A program made the translations under genes and the position numbers. The notes below the pieces were generated by a model. The model made no database searches. It saw only the letters and a program-made list of their open reading frames with translations, and had not been told where the DNA came from. DNA of 35,313 nucleotides from Candidatus Zhuqueibacterota bacterium (GTDB lineage Bacteria > Zhuqueibacterota > Zhuqueibacteria > Residuimicrobiales > Oceaniaggregativiventaceae): positions 1 through 35,313 of the forward strand of contig WJME01000024.1 of NCBI GenBank assembly GCA_014728115.1, in the 5' to 3' direction. Shown here one piece after another: positions 23,545 through 31,745 of this stretch (positions are counted from its first letter, which is position 1; every line of letters begins with the position of its first letter).

Positions 23545-23572
23545 TTGATTTTGTCGATGTTTTATTTATATT
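23545..23572 (+). promoter_or_regulatory. sigma70-like promoter of the outer-membrane-like protein gene
   Basis: TTGATT (23545-23550), 16-bp spacer, TATATT (23567-23572). Start near 23579, leader about 44 nt. The two divergent promoters are only ~25 bp apart, so a shared regulator could act on both. Confidence 0.45.
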
Positions 23573-23622
23573 AGCCTGCCATATGAACGAGCCTCCTTTT
23601 ACCCTTACTCTGGATTTTATTG

Positions 23623-24720
23623 ATGCAACGGCGTTTACGATATACCCTGCTTTGTGCTCTGCTTTTATGCATGGCAGCGTTTAATGGATTTGCCAGCGTG
23701 CCACAACCCACTCGATATTATTTTCATGGGTATGGATATGGTAGTGACGCTCTGGTTCATCCTCTGCGATTGATTATCAATGGCGGGTTTGGTATTATGC
23801 AAATGGAGAATGTCGCCAATGATGTCACGCTGGTGGATTATGAAACCGGTTTTCAGAATGTCTGGGATAATCTTTGTCATCCTCTTAAAGCCATCGAATA
23901 TCGCGGAAGCAAAGAGTTTTTGCTGACAGAGGTTTTTCCGGCCACTCTGAACAGCAAGAAAGCGTATTATTGGCCCAATTATTCACTTCACCTTTTGGGC
24001 GGGGGGATGTCCTTTCGGATGATGGAAGAGTGGTTTCGATTTTACGAGTTGCCATGGCCCCGTATGCAGGCCCTGGCTACGATCACTGCTTATCATCTTT
24101 TAAATGAAGTGGTAGAAAACAGTGGCTATGTGGGATATAATACCGATCCGATCGCTGACATGTATATTTTTAATCCCATAGGGATCCTTTTGTTCAGCCA
24201 TGACGGTGTGGCACGTTTTTTCAGCAAGACGCTTAATCTGGTGGACTGGTCCTCCCAAACCGCTTACAATCCTTCGACCCGCTCTCTGGTCAATAATGGT
24301 CAGAACTTTGCTATGAAATACTGGCTTTCAAAAAAAGAAAAGGTGGGACTGTTTTATCATTTTGGAACTCATGGCCAAGTCGGACTCTCGTTCAAGCGGC
24401 AGGATCAATCCTGTATCTCGGTGGGTATGGGCGTGGTGGCCAACAAGTTAAAGAATTTGAGTAAAGAAGAGACCGTGCGGCAATTGTCTGCGGATTTTGT
24501 GTGGACAGCCGGACTCTTTTATGACCGCAACAATTCATTGCTTTTTTCAATGATCTATTCACAGTCCAAAGATTATAAACTGCGGCTGAATCTCTATCCC
24601 GGTGTGTTGAAATATAAAGGGATCTCACCAGGACTCTATTTTGTCCTTAACCAACAAAATGAACCCAATATTGGTTTGTCGTTTTCCTTTTTACCCGTAG
24701 GCCTATCTCGCCATTTTTAG
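23623..24720 (+). CDS. Hypothetical exported protein, probably outer membrane
   Basis: 365 residues, not firmly recognised. A cleavable signal (YTLLCALLLCMAAFNGFA then SV) is clear. The first half has HPLKAIEYRG, YWPNYSLHLLGGGMSFRMME, ITAYHLLNEVVEN and DPIADMYIFNPIGILLF, conserved-looking helical and amphipathic segments that recall DUF3943-type proteins, where an Asn-Glu pair and a DPxAD motif sit in membrane-embedded turns; the match is by eye only. The last ~150 residues alternate polar and hydrophobic positions with aromatic ends (VGLFYHFGTHGQVGLSFKRQ, SLLFSMIYSQ, GISPGLYFVLNQQ) as in a beta barrel. No ribosome site precedes the ATG. It diverges from the nfeD-flotillin operon. Confidence 0.7.
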   Translation: MQRRLRYTLLCALLLCMAAFNGFASVPQPTRYYFHGYGYGSDALVHPLRLIINGGFGIMQMENVANDVTLVDYETGFQNVWDNLCHPLKAIEYRGSKEFLLTEVFPATLNSKKAYYWPNYSLHLLGGGMSFRMMEEWFRFYELPWPRMQALATITAYHLLNEVVENSGYVGYNTDPIADMYIFNPIGILLFSHDGVARFFSKTLNLVDWSSQTAYNPSTRSLVNNGQNFAMKYWLSKKEKVGLFYHFGTHGQVGLSFKRQDQSCISVGMGVVANKLKNLSKEETVRQLSADFVWTAGLFYDRNNSLLFSMIYSQSKDYKLRLNLYPGVLKYKGISPGLYFVLNQQNEPNIGLSFSFLPVGLSRHF

Positions 24721-24788
24721 ATCTGCTCAATCGAACGTTTGGGATCTATTTTATCCTTACATCCTCTTTACAATACCTCTACCAGCCT

Positions 24789-27700
24789 TTAAATTTCCCG
24801 CTCGAATTCGACTCCGCACAAGAGGGGCAGGGCAGAATTGTCAGATGCCGGGATGCATTGAATTTTAGCTATTTGGTCTATGGCTATACCATTAAACTCC
24901 CTGATAATGGCTCGATCGGGTGCACCTGCCTGGCTAGCGATATCAAAATTTTCCAATACGGTTTTTCCCTGGATCTTGACATGAAACAAACGCTCTCCGG
25001 GTTTTTTGTCTTCCAACTCGGCAAAATAGAGTCTGACCGTATAGGAGGCATCTGGTACGGGTTTTCCGGCAAGAAGGATATCCAGCTTCAGGGGGCCACA
25101 CAACCCTGAAGCTACGATCCATTCCTGGCCACCGGTTTTCTGCATCGACAAGGAATTCTTGCGGATTCCTCTGGTGGATAAAGAATCGTATTTGACCGGC
25201 AGATCCGGAGACTCGCCCCCGATACTCGGAAAATCCAGCCATAACGTCCCATTGTCGGCAACGCGATCTCCGGGGGCATTTAAATTCAACCCTACTTTGC
25301 GAACAGGTTGACCGTCCCAGCTCAGATCATTGGTGGTCCAGTATTCCAGTTCAGGCATATGAATGAGTGCCAGTGAGGTCTGATTTTGATATGAACACTG
25401 GCAGGTTCGGGTATAATCCGGGGCATTGAGTACGCCACCAGCAGCGATGAGGTTCGAGGTGCAACCCGACTTGAACCCTCCGAGATTACCCGTCCCCCCG
25501 TTGTTGTTCAGATCATAAAAACCGGCTGCAGCCGAACGAAACGATAACATATGCTCGCTCGCAATATTGTAATTGCAGCCGTAATTGCGAGAGTATGTCC
25601 ATCGGCTTGTTGTGCCGGTTAAAGGATTGGTAAATTGTTTTTGTTCGCCGGTGAGCAGGTCATAGGCCGCATTGTCTGTGATGATTTCCTGATGATGTAA
25701 AATAGGAGGATTGCTATAGCCGATCAACCGATCCCAGATCACCTTGCCATCGGTTGCATTGTGTACCACCATGCGTTCTCCCCGCTCATCCACTACCATA
25801 TCCCGTGAAGGTCGTGTGGCTTGCAAAAGACAATGATACTCTTCAGAATAGCCCAGCCAGCTGCCAAATACAGGGGCGCCTTTTTGCCATACGATTTTGC
25901 CTGATTCGAGATCTATGGCCATCAGACGATAATCAGTTGGCAGCGTTTTACCCCGGCGTTCCAGTTTTTTTTCTACTCCCGGGGGTAACTTGTCCAGGCA
26001 ATAGAGTGTCTTGCCATCGGTAATGAGACTGTTATGAATAAACCCGTATTTTGCCTGCTTTTGCCATTTTATATCCCCTGTGTATCGATCCATGATCAGC
26101 AAGGTTTTACTGGCCATCAGATCATAGGTGGCGAATGATTTGTACTTTCTCAAGTCTTTACCGCTCAAGGCATCGACTTTTTCTTTCTCCTCTGCATCCG
26201 GGGGATAAAGGGCTGAAAAAGAGATAAATTCTGCTCCGGCAACAAGATTCTGATCGCTGATCCCGATATAGGTCCATGGTTTCGGCCCTGTCTCAAAAAG
26301 GGTCTTGGGCAGATCGAGGATTTTTTCAGTCATACCGGTCTTTATATCCAACATTTTACACCGGCTGCCCTGAACGATATATACATAATCATGCGTGGCG
26401 ACAAAATTTGTTCCCCGTACATTGGCTCCTGGAAGATGTTCCTGGTTATAGGTCGGGACCAAGGGGGTGTTCGAATAGGTGGCATCCCAGTATTGACCAT
26501 AGGTGGCCAGGCTATCCAGCATATGTTTCCATAATACTCTGCCGGTATAGACATCCCTGGCACTGATGCAATCCATTCCTTCAATAATCAGTCTGCCATC
26601 CACGATTTGTTCGGGTGGGCCATGGCCGTGTCTGGGTAATACATCGAGATTGGAATTGCCTCCAAACCACAAAAGCCCCAAAGGTAATTTGACCCGTTTG
26701 TCATCGGATTTGACCGTATTGGCCATGTCACCGTAAAGATGCGTCCAGTTCGATGCTCCGGGCAAAGATCCCTCCCGACTGATCACAGTGGACACCGAAT
26801 CTGATGCGATCTCGAGCATGGGATTTTGCAGGGATCTGAACATCTGGGTGTTGTACTCTGTGGGCGGGATGATTAATTTGCCGCCATAGGGCCGGACAAG
26901 ACGTACGAGATTGCCCGCCGTATCTTTGTCAATGGCACCCTGGTTTTCACCCACGACGATAACGGAGGCAAAATACGGGGGGAGATCCAGACTCGATAGA
27001 GATCCTGCCAATATATGCACCCGTTCACTGCTCAGCCCCAAATCATCGATAAATTTCCGGCTGGATGAAACCGTTTGCATTTCATCTTGTATGAGGACGA
27101 TATTCAATTCGGATTGGAGTGCCAGTAATGCGGCAAGTTCTTTGTCTCCTTGATAGAGCAGAGCATATCCGGTTGTTGCATTGCCTTGTTTTAAAATAGC
27201 TTTGGCTCTTTGCAGTGTTTTCTCGGGGAATTGAAAGGCTTGTGGCTGGGGGGCAAATGTGTTGTGTTTGCGTTTGTTTTTACCAAAGGAAAGAATTTTA
27301 CCCTCCAGAGTGACGACAAAGAGGCGATCGTCCGCAGCCAAAAGTCTGCCGACTTGCCCGTCTATGGCAATATTCCATTTTACCGATAAATCGCCATTCG
27401 GGGCGAGTTGAATGGCTGTGACCTGATTATTACCTCCGGCATAGAGGGTCGAGCCTGCCTTGATCAAATCTCCGGAAGCATCCACAGGCAGAGACGAGAC
27501 TTTGGTCGTGGGTTTTTCTGCGTCACGTATCAGAACAGAATCACCGGACATGCAGTAATAGTCGGGGGTGATCACCGGATATTCACCCAAATATCTTTCG
27601 ACGAGTTCTCCGGTTGCCGTGATAAACAGATTTGTTTCTTTGTCGCGGGCATGGTTGAAAAAATAGAGCTCATCGCTGCAGGTAAATGCTCCACCGGTTT

Positions 27701-28514
27701 TGTTAAAATCGGTCAGATGATAATATACAAATTTTCCGGTTTCCAGTTCAAAACAGGCCGGCACAGATCTGCCGCCCGGAACCAGCAGCTTGTCGCCACT
27801 GATCGTCAGAATGCCTTGTGGGGCAACACCTGCAAAAGCAGGACTATTGTGCGGTTGCTTGATATATTGTGCATGCGTTCCCTGGTTTTCCCAAATGATG
27901 TCCCCGGTTTTTGCATCGATGGCATAGATAAACGTGCCCATAAAGGGCCAGATACTGGCGGCATAATAGACAATACCGTCTTTGAGCACCACCCCTCCAC
28001 GCGCCGGCCAGCTGGAAATCATGCGTTTGTTGCCCAGCACTTTACGATCAGAGGGTCCACCACGAAGCTTGAACAGCAGACTGCCATTTTTGGCGGACAG
28101 GCAATAGAGATAGCCATCGTCGCTGGTAAAATAGAGCCTGCCCTGTCCTGCGGCCATAGGCAGGCGAACCGGACCATCGCAATAAAAGGTCCACTTTTCT
28201 TTGCCGCTACGAGTGTCAATGGCCACCACTTTATCCTGGTCATTGAATCCGATAAAAAGGGTCTGTCCAAGCACAATGGGTTCGAATACCGTATCAAAAG
28301 ACATGAGATCCTGATTCAAAGGATCATCCCAAACAGGTTCTCTTGGCTCGTATTGACGGATCCATTGCAGGTGCAAAGTCTCTGGCAGTTCGTGCGGTGA
28401 TGCGGCGCTTCTGCCAGGATCGTATCGCCACATGGGCCAGTCCTTATTCGAGGTACAAGAGTTGAAAACCAGAACGATAAGGGCTAAAGAAATAGCAGTT
28501 GCTATCTTTTTCAT
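24789..28514 (-). CDS. Giant PQQ-propeller lipoprotein with degenerate methyltransferase insert and malectin-like end
   Basis: 1241 residues. The signal KIATAISLALIVLVFNSC ends in a lipobox-like NSC, then DWPMWRYDPGRSA, a typical start of PQQ-like beta-propellers. Propeller 1 covers ~30-420 (VVAIDTRSGKEKW, YLYCLSAKNGSL, IYAIDAKTGDIIW). Residues ~425-550 look like a Rossmann methyltransferase whose glycine-rich SAM motif is lost (TTGYALLYQGDKEL). Propeller 2 covers ~590-1050 (LLIMDRYTGDIKW, MAIDLESGKIVWQKG) with a cysteine-rich part ending TRTCQCSY. The last ~110 residues (YTVRLYFAELEDKKPGERLF) are malectin-like, suggesting carbohydrate binding. No enzyme activity can be assigned. ATG 28514 has GAGG upstream and begins the signal peptide. 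It is last in the four-gene ABC operon, 19 bp after the ATPase. Confidence 0.85.
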   Translation of the reverse strand: MKKIATAISLALIVLVFNSCTSNKDWPMWRYDPGRSAASPHELPETLHLQWIRQYEPREPVWDDPLNQDLMSFDTVFEPIVLGQTLFIGFNDQDKVVAIDTRSGKEKWTFYCDGPVRLPMAAGQGRLYFTSDDGYLYCLSAKNGSLLFKLRGGPSDRKVLGNKRMISSWPARGGVVLKDGIVYYAASIWPFMGTFIYAIDAKTGDIIWENQGTHAQYIKQPHNSPAFAGVAPQGILTISGDKLLVPGGRSVPACFELETGKFVYYHLTDFNKTGGAFTCSDELYFFNHARDKETNLFITATGELVERYLGEYPVITPDYYCMSGDSVLIRDAEKPTTKVSSLPVDASGDLIKAGSTLYAGGNNQVTAIQLAPNGDLSVKWNIAIDGQVGRLLAADDRLFVVTLEGKILSFGKNKRKHNTFAPQPQAFQFPEKTLQRAKAILKQGNATTGYALLYQGDKELAALLALQSELNIVLIQDEMQTVSSSRKFIDDLGLSSERVHILAGSLSSLDLPPYFASVIVVGENQGAIDKDTAGNLVRLVRPYGGKLIIPPTEYNTQMFRSLQNPMLEIASDSVSTVISREGSLPGASNWTHLYGDMANTVKSDDKRVKLPLGLLWFGGNSNLDVLPRHGHGPPEQIVDGRLIIEGMDCISARDVYTGRVLWKHMLDSLATYGQYWDATYSNTPLVPTYNQEHLPGANVRGTNFVATHDYVYIVQGSRCKMLDIKTGMTEKILDLPKTLFETGPKPWTYIGISDQNLVAGAEFISFSALYPPDAEEKEKVDALSGKDLRKYKSFATYDLMASKTLLIMDRYTGDIKWQKQAKYGFIHNSLITDGKTLYCLDKLPPGVEKKLERRGKTLPTDYRLMAIDLESGKIVWQKGAPVFGSWLGYSEEYHCLLQATRPSRDMVVDERGERMVVHNATDGKVIWDRLIGYSNPPILHHQEIITDNAAYDLLTGEQKQFTNPLTGTTSRWTYSRNYGCNYNIASEHMLSFRSAAAGFYDLNNNGGTGNLGGFKSGCTSNLIAAGGVLNAPDYTRTCQCSYQNQTSLALIHMPELEYWTTNDLSWDGQPVRKVGLNLNAPGDRVADNGTLWLDFPSIGGESPDLPVKYDSLSTRGIRKNSLSMQKTGGQEWIVASGLCGPLKLDILLAGKPVPDASYTVRLYFAELEDKKPGERLFHVKIQGKTVLENFDIASQAGAPDRAIIREFNGIAIDQIAKIQCIPASDNSALPLLCGVEFEREI

Positions 28515-28533
28515 CTTGCCTTCCTCTATATAT

Positions 28534-29163
28534 TTATAACAAAAAAGAATTGTCCGCATAATGTGCAGCCTGGCGGTCGTGTGTTACCCACAGTACAGCG
28601 CCGCCTTTTGCTGCATACTCTTTTAAATACGCGACGACATGCTCTGCGTTTTTATGGTCGAGGTTGCCGGTGATTTCATCTGCCAACAGATAGGGAGGAT
28701 TCAACAACAAGGCTCTTGCCAGGGCTGTTCGTTGTTTCTCTCCAGTGCTCAATTCGCCGGGTTTGTGATATAGACGGTGCCCCAGGCCAAAATGTTCGGC
28801 CAATTGCAGAGCTTTTTCTCTCGAGACCTGCGACATGAGTGAGGGTACCAGAATGTTTTCGATTACTGACAAATAGGGGACGAGATGATATTGTTGAAAT
28901 ACGAATCCGATCTTACGGGCACGATAATCCGCTCTCTGTTCAAATGGCAATTCGTACAGGTTTTGACCATCGATAAAGACATTCCCGTTGTCCGGGTGCA
29001 ACAATCCTCCTGCGATTAGTAACAGTGTCGTCTTGCCGCAGCCACTCGGGCCCTGAATGGCAATGAGTTGCCCCTTTTGCAACACATGACTTGTATGATC
29101 GAGGACTGTAATCCTCTCTTTGTTTTTAAGAAATGTTTTCGATACTTTATCGATCACCAGCAA
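28534..29163 (-). CDS. ABC transporter ATP-binding protein, LolD/MacB type (TTG start)
   Basis: 209 residues. Walker A GPSGCGKTT near 39-47, Q-loop FVFQQYHLVPYLSV, signature LSTGEKQR (variant of LSGGQ), Walker B LLADEITGNLD and switch His in WVTHD are all present, so ATPase activity is expected. The sequence belongs to the LolD/MacB/FtsE type, which drives mechanotransmission through an FtsX-fold permease rather than classical transport. Translation begins at TTG 29163: GAGGAG lies 7 nt upstream and no ATG or GTG gives a better fit (an in-frame GTG is two codons on). It follows the permease by 4 bp. The ABC domain is slightly short at the C-terminus but complete. Confidence 0.93.
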   Translation of the reverse strand: MLVIDKVSKTFLKNKERITVLDHTSHVLQKGQLIAIQGPSGCGKTTLLLIAGGLLHPDNGNVFIDGQNLYELPFEQRADYRARKIGFVFQQYHLVPYLSVIENILVPSLMSQVSREKALQLAEHFGLGHRLYHKPGELSTGEKQRTALARALLLNPPYLLADEITGNLDHKNAEHVVAYLKEYAAKGGAVLWVTHDRQAAHYADNSFLL

Positions 29164-29167
29164 GGGA

Positions 29168-30430
29168 CTACTCCTCTCTCAAAACCGCTGCGGGATCCTG
29201 CAAAGAGGCCATGTATGCAGGAATCCAGCTGGCCACACCCGCAAGAATCAGTGCAAGAAAGAAAGCCAATATCAATTGGATCATACTCCATGCAGGAAAC
29301 ATAAAAGGATTTTGCAAAAACGCGGGAATCACCACACCGAGAAAATAGCCTGCCAGCGCACCGATTGCCCCCATGATCAACGCCTTGCCGATAAAGAGAA
29401 AAACGATTTGTCGGGATTTTACCCCGATCGCCGTAAAGATACCGATCTCGCTTTTTCGTTCCCGGACATTGGCTAAAAAAAGCAAGGAAATCCAGATGCC
29501 GCTGCCAAGAAAAACCACAGGAACGAGAATGGCAAACAGTTCCTGTTGTTGTTGGCGTATATTTGCCCTGTTGAGCTTTTCAGCTGCAATGGCTTCGCGG
29601 GCTTCCCGGGCTGCACGGTCACGTGCTTCTGCTCGGGTGACGACTTTGGAGCCTTGTTCGATGACCTTTACACCGGGTAAAAAATCCTGTACCTGCTGGC
29701 GAATTTCTGCAATCTCGTTGCCTGCACAGTGACATTTGAGCGCAAGAATAGCATTGATCTGGTTTGCTTTGTTGAGCATTTCTTGTGCCTGCTGCAAATC
29801 GATCCATAGGGTAATGTCGTCACGGCTGCCCCGTTCTTCGTTGCATCGATTGATCAGAAAGGATTGACCCAGCAATTGAATCCGGTCTCCGGGTTTGATG
29901 TGCAGAGATTGGGCGAGCTGGTAACCGATCACTGCTTCCCCGTGCGGTACGGCAACAAGGATGGGTTCTTTGGGATCACGATGCAACAAGGGGACTTCGC
30001 CACGCGTCCCGATAAGAATGATCGTCCGTTTTTGTTCAGGCCAGAACACCTTTTGTTGCAGGCTGGGTAAAAGATGGCGGATAGACATGATATCAGATGC
30101 TGCCAGAGTGTCGACATATGATTCCGGCATGGTGTGTGACGAAAAGTCTTCAAGGTAGAGATCTGACACCTGCTGTTCCCGGGGAAGAATCAACAAATTG
30201 AATCCCAGTTTCTTCATGATTTTTCGGTAATCATCCTGCAAACGGGCCATTCTCTGTTCTGTTTCATTGATTTTTTTGTCGATGATCTGTTGGGTATGCA
30301 GGTCATGCAATTTCAGACTGTTCAGAGCTCCGGTTAATACCCCTGTTGCCAGAATGACGGAGAGCAGACCGGAAATGAAATTTTGTTTGCGTCCGCGTAT
30401 TTCCTGCAGAATCAAATGCCAGGTATTCAT
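29168..30430 (-). CDS. ABC transporter permease, FtsX/MacB/LolE family
   Basis: 420 residues. The first helix is at ~18-38, a large extracytoplasmic domain at ~40-300, then three helices (~307-329, ~345-372, ~382-410), the standard FtsX arrangement. The coupling region ERKSEIGIFTAIGVKSRQI and the end WIPAYMASLQDPAAVLREE are signature motifs. The periplasmic part has a helical hairpin (KINETEQRMARLQDDYRKIM), a beta-rich core (AVIGYQLAQSLHIKPGDRIQ) and an unusual CxC in ILALKCHCAGNEIAEI, then a long Ala/Arg-rich helix. It should dimerise and work with the ATPase encoded next. The start ATGA overlaps the stop of the upstream gene by 4 bp. The substrate is unknown; lipoprotein, peptide or signal functions are all possible. 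Confidence 0.92.
   Translation of the reverse strand: MNTWHLILQEIRGRKQNFISGLLSVILATGVLTGALNSLKLHDLHTQQIIDKKINETEQRMARLQDDYRKIMKKLGFNLLILPREQQVSDLYLEDFSSHTMPESYVDTLAASDIMSIRHLLPSLQQKVFWPEQKRTIILIGTRGEVPLLHRDPKEPILVAVPHGEAVIGYQLAQSLHIKPGDRIQLLGQSFLINRCNEERGSRDDITLWIDLQQAQEMLNKANQINAILALKCHCAGNEIAEIRQQVQDFLPGVKVIEQGSKVVTRAEARDRAAREAREAIAAEKLNRANIRQQQQELFAILVPVVFLGSGIWISLLFLANVRERKSEIGIFTAIGVKSRQIVFLFIGKALIMGAIGALAGYFLGVVIPAFLQNPFMFPAWSMIQLILAFFLALILAGVASWIPAYMASLQDPAAVLREE
29171..29176 (-). promoter_or_regulatory. Shine-Dalgarno site supporting the TTG start of the ATPase gene
   Basis: GAGGAG on the - strand, inside the last codons of the permease gene, 7 nt before TTG 29163. This spacing is ideal and supports coupled translation from a rare start. 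Confidence 0.7.
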
Positions 30431-31527
30431 GACTTTGTCCCCCGATGCTTTTTTATCCGAACAAAGAGATAACCAACACCAGCGATGACCATTATCAGGG
30501 TGATGAACAGATTACGCGCGAGCGGGTTGGCCAAAGATCGGGTGGCATTGTTTTTTATGTCATTGTCATATCGAGTGTTGAATGCGGTTGTGGTATCTTT
30601 ATCCATAAAGCTTTCCAGGCCGGTGAGACTGGCAGTGATATCCGGATCAACCATACGGCCTCCCGCAGGATGTGACCAATCCATGTCCATGAGTAGATCG
30701 AGTCCCGGATTCAGAGCTTTGACTTCACACGAGCACCAGTCGATAATGGATTGGCACGATTCCAGGATATTTTTGCGTGTAATCCCTTCGCCCACCAAGG
30801 CATAGAGTGCCCGGCCCCGGCCAAAGACCGGAAAGGCCAGAGGGTCATTTACAGCGGCCAAGTCAGGTTCTGAACTGCGCAGAATTTGGATCAGGATGTC
30901 CTCGTCTGATGATCCGGGATCGATTTCAACCAAATCAAACCGCAATTCATAGCTTTCAAAATCGGTAACCGGTATGGGATTGCCATCGATATCGAGTCCG
31001 GTCGTCGGTATTTGCAATTGTTTTTCAGCGATTTTCAGACTGGTTTTCAATACGTTCAGGGCACGGCTATCTTTGTCTGTTTGGCCTGATTTCAATAGAA
31101 TCCAGACCGAAGCATCTCCGTTTAACAAGGCTTTTCCGATTTTTTCGCGTACAGGGGAGGTAATGATTTTTTTGATCTCACGAGTCGTGGCATGCGTCTG
31201 CCAAATGATGCCTTGTACCGGCGCAGATGAAGGAAACTGTATGGTCATCCATGGCGCTTTTATTTCCGGATTGGTTTTGAGGGTTGCTTTGCCTTTATTC
31301 GAGGACAGATCAATATAGGTAAACTCTGCATTCAGCTGGGTCTGCGTCAATGTCGAATCGATTTGTTGGACCTGGCAAGAGTCATCAAAGAATACGGTAA
31401 ATGGGTAGGGATCTGCAGACCAGCGCTCCAGTGCATAGCGAAACACAGGCACATTACAGGCATCAGAGATGGCTGCGAAAACCATGATGCAAATAAATGG
31501 CAGAACAAAGAACCTGATTGATTTCAT
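30427..31527 (-). CDS. Secreted, C-terminally anchored protein with CNVPVFRYALERW and CSC motifs
   Basis: 366 residues, no named family recognised. A signal peptide (FFVLPFICIMVFAAISDA) ends right before CNVPVFRYALERW, so the conserved-looking cysteine is at or near the mature N-terminus. Residues ~85-165 (VQGIIWQTHATTREIKKIIT, LNGDASVWILLKSG) might form a thioredoxin-like alpha/beta fold; this is a guess. Further on come FPVFGRGRALYALVGEGI and WCSCEVKALNPGLDLL, strongly patterned blocks that look functional. A membrane helix (~337-357, LFITLIMVIAGVGYLFV) followed by a basic tail anchors it in the inner membrane. I recall similar proteins in Planctomycetes and Verrucomicrobia but cannot verify this. 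First gene of the ABC operon, overlapping the permease by 4 bp. Confidence 0.75.
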   Translation of the reverse strand: MKSIRFFVLPFICIMVFAAISDACNVPVFRYALERWSADPYPFTVFFDDSCQVQQIDSTLTQTQLNAEFTYIDLSSNKGKATLKTNPEIKAPWMTIQFPSSAPVQGIIWQTHATTREIKKIITSPVREKIGKALLNGDASVWILLKSGQTDKDSRALNVLKTSLKIAEKQLQIPTTGLDIDGNPIPVTDFESYELRFDLVEIDPGSSDEDILIQILRSSEPDLAAVNDPLAFPVFGRGRALYALVGEGITRKNILESCQSIIDWCSCEVKALNPGLDLLMDMDWSHPAGGRMVDPDITASLTGLESFMDKDTTTAFNTRYDNDIKNNATRSLANPLARNLFITLIMVIAGVGYLFVRIKKHRGTKS

Positions 31528-31594
31528 GACAAGCGTTTTAACCCTGGGATGATGCAGGACATAGGAATTATTGAGCAGAAACCGGATTATTATT

Positions 31595-31622
31595 ATTCTA
31601 GATTACAAAAAGCCCGGGTCAA
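31595..31622 (-). promoter_or_regulatory. sigma70-like promoter of the four-gene ABC operon
   Basis: On the - strand TTGACC (31622-31617), 16-bp spacer, TAGAAT (31600-31595); each box matches consensus at 5 of 6. Start near 31588, leader about 60 nt. It would drive all genes from 31527 to 24789. Confidence 0.6.
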
Positions 31623-31671
31623 GTACAAGTGTTTTTTACGATTTGAAAATCATTAAATGTAAAACATTGTA

Positions 31672-31705
31672 ACAAAAAAAAGATCCGTAACGGTACGGAT
31701 CTTTT
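31672..31705 (-). terminator. Intrinsic terminator after the DEAD-box gene
   Basis: A perfect 9-bp stem (AGATCCGTA at 31681-31689, TACGGATCT at 31694-31702) with a 4-nt loop. On the - strand it is followed by eight T, on the + strand by four. It lies 41 bp after the helicase stop. Confidence 0.9.
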
Positions 31706-31745
31706 AAATCAACTATCTGATCAAAATTCTAACACCTTGTCGGTG

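Noticed and set aside
27408..28400. 330-codon open frame on the + strand, antisense to the propeller gene
   Set aside because: Entirely inside a clearly coding - strand gene, with no recognisable domain; a mirror of its codon pattern.
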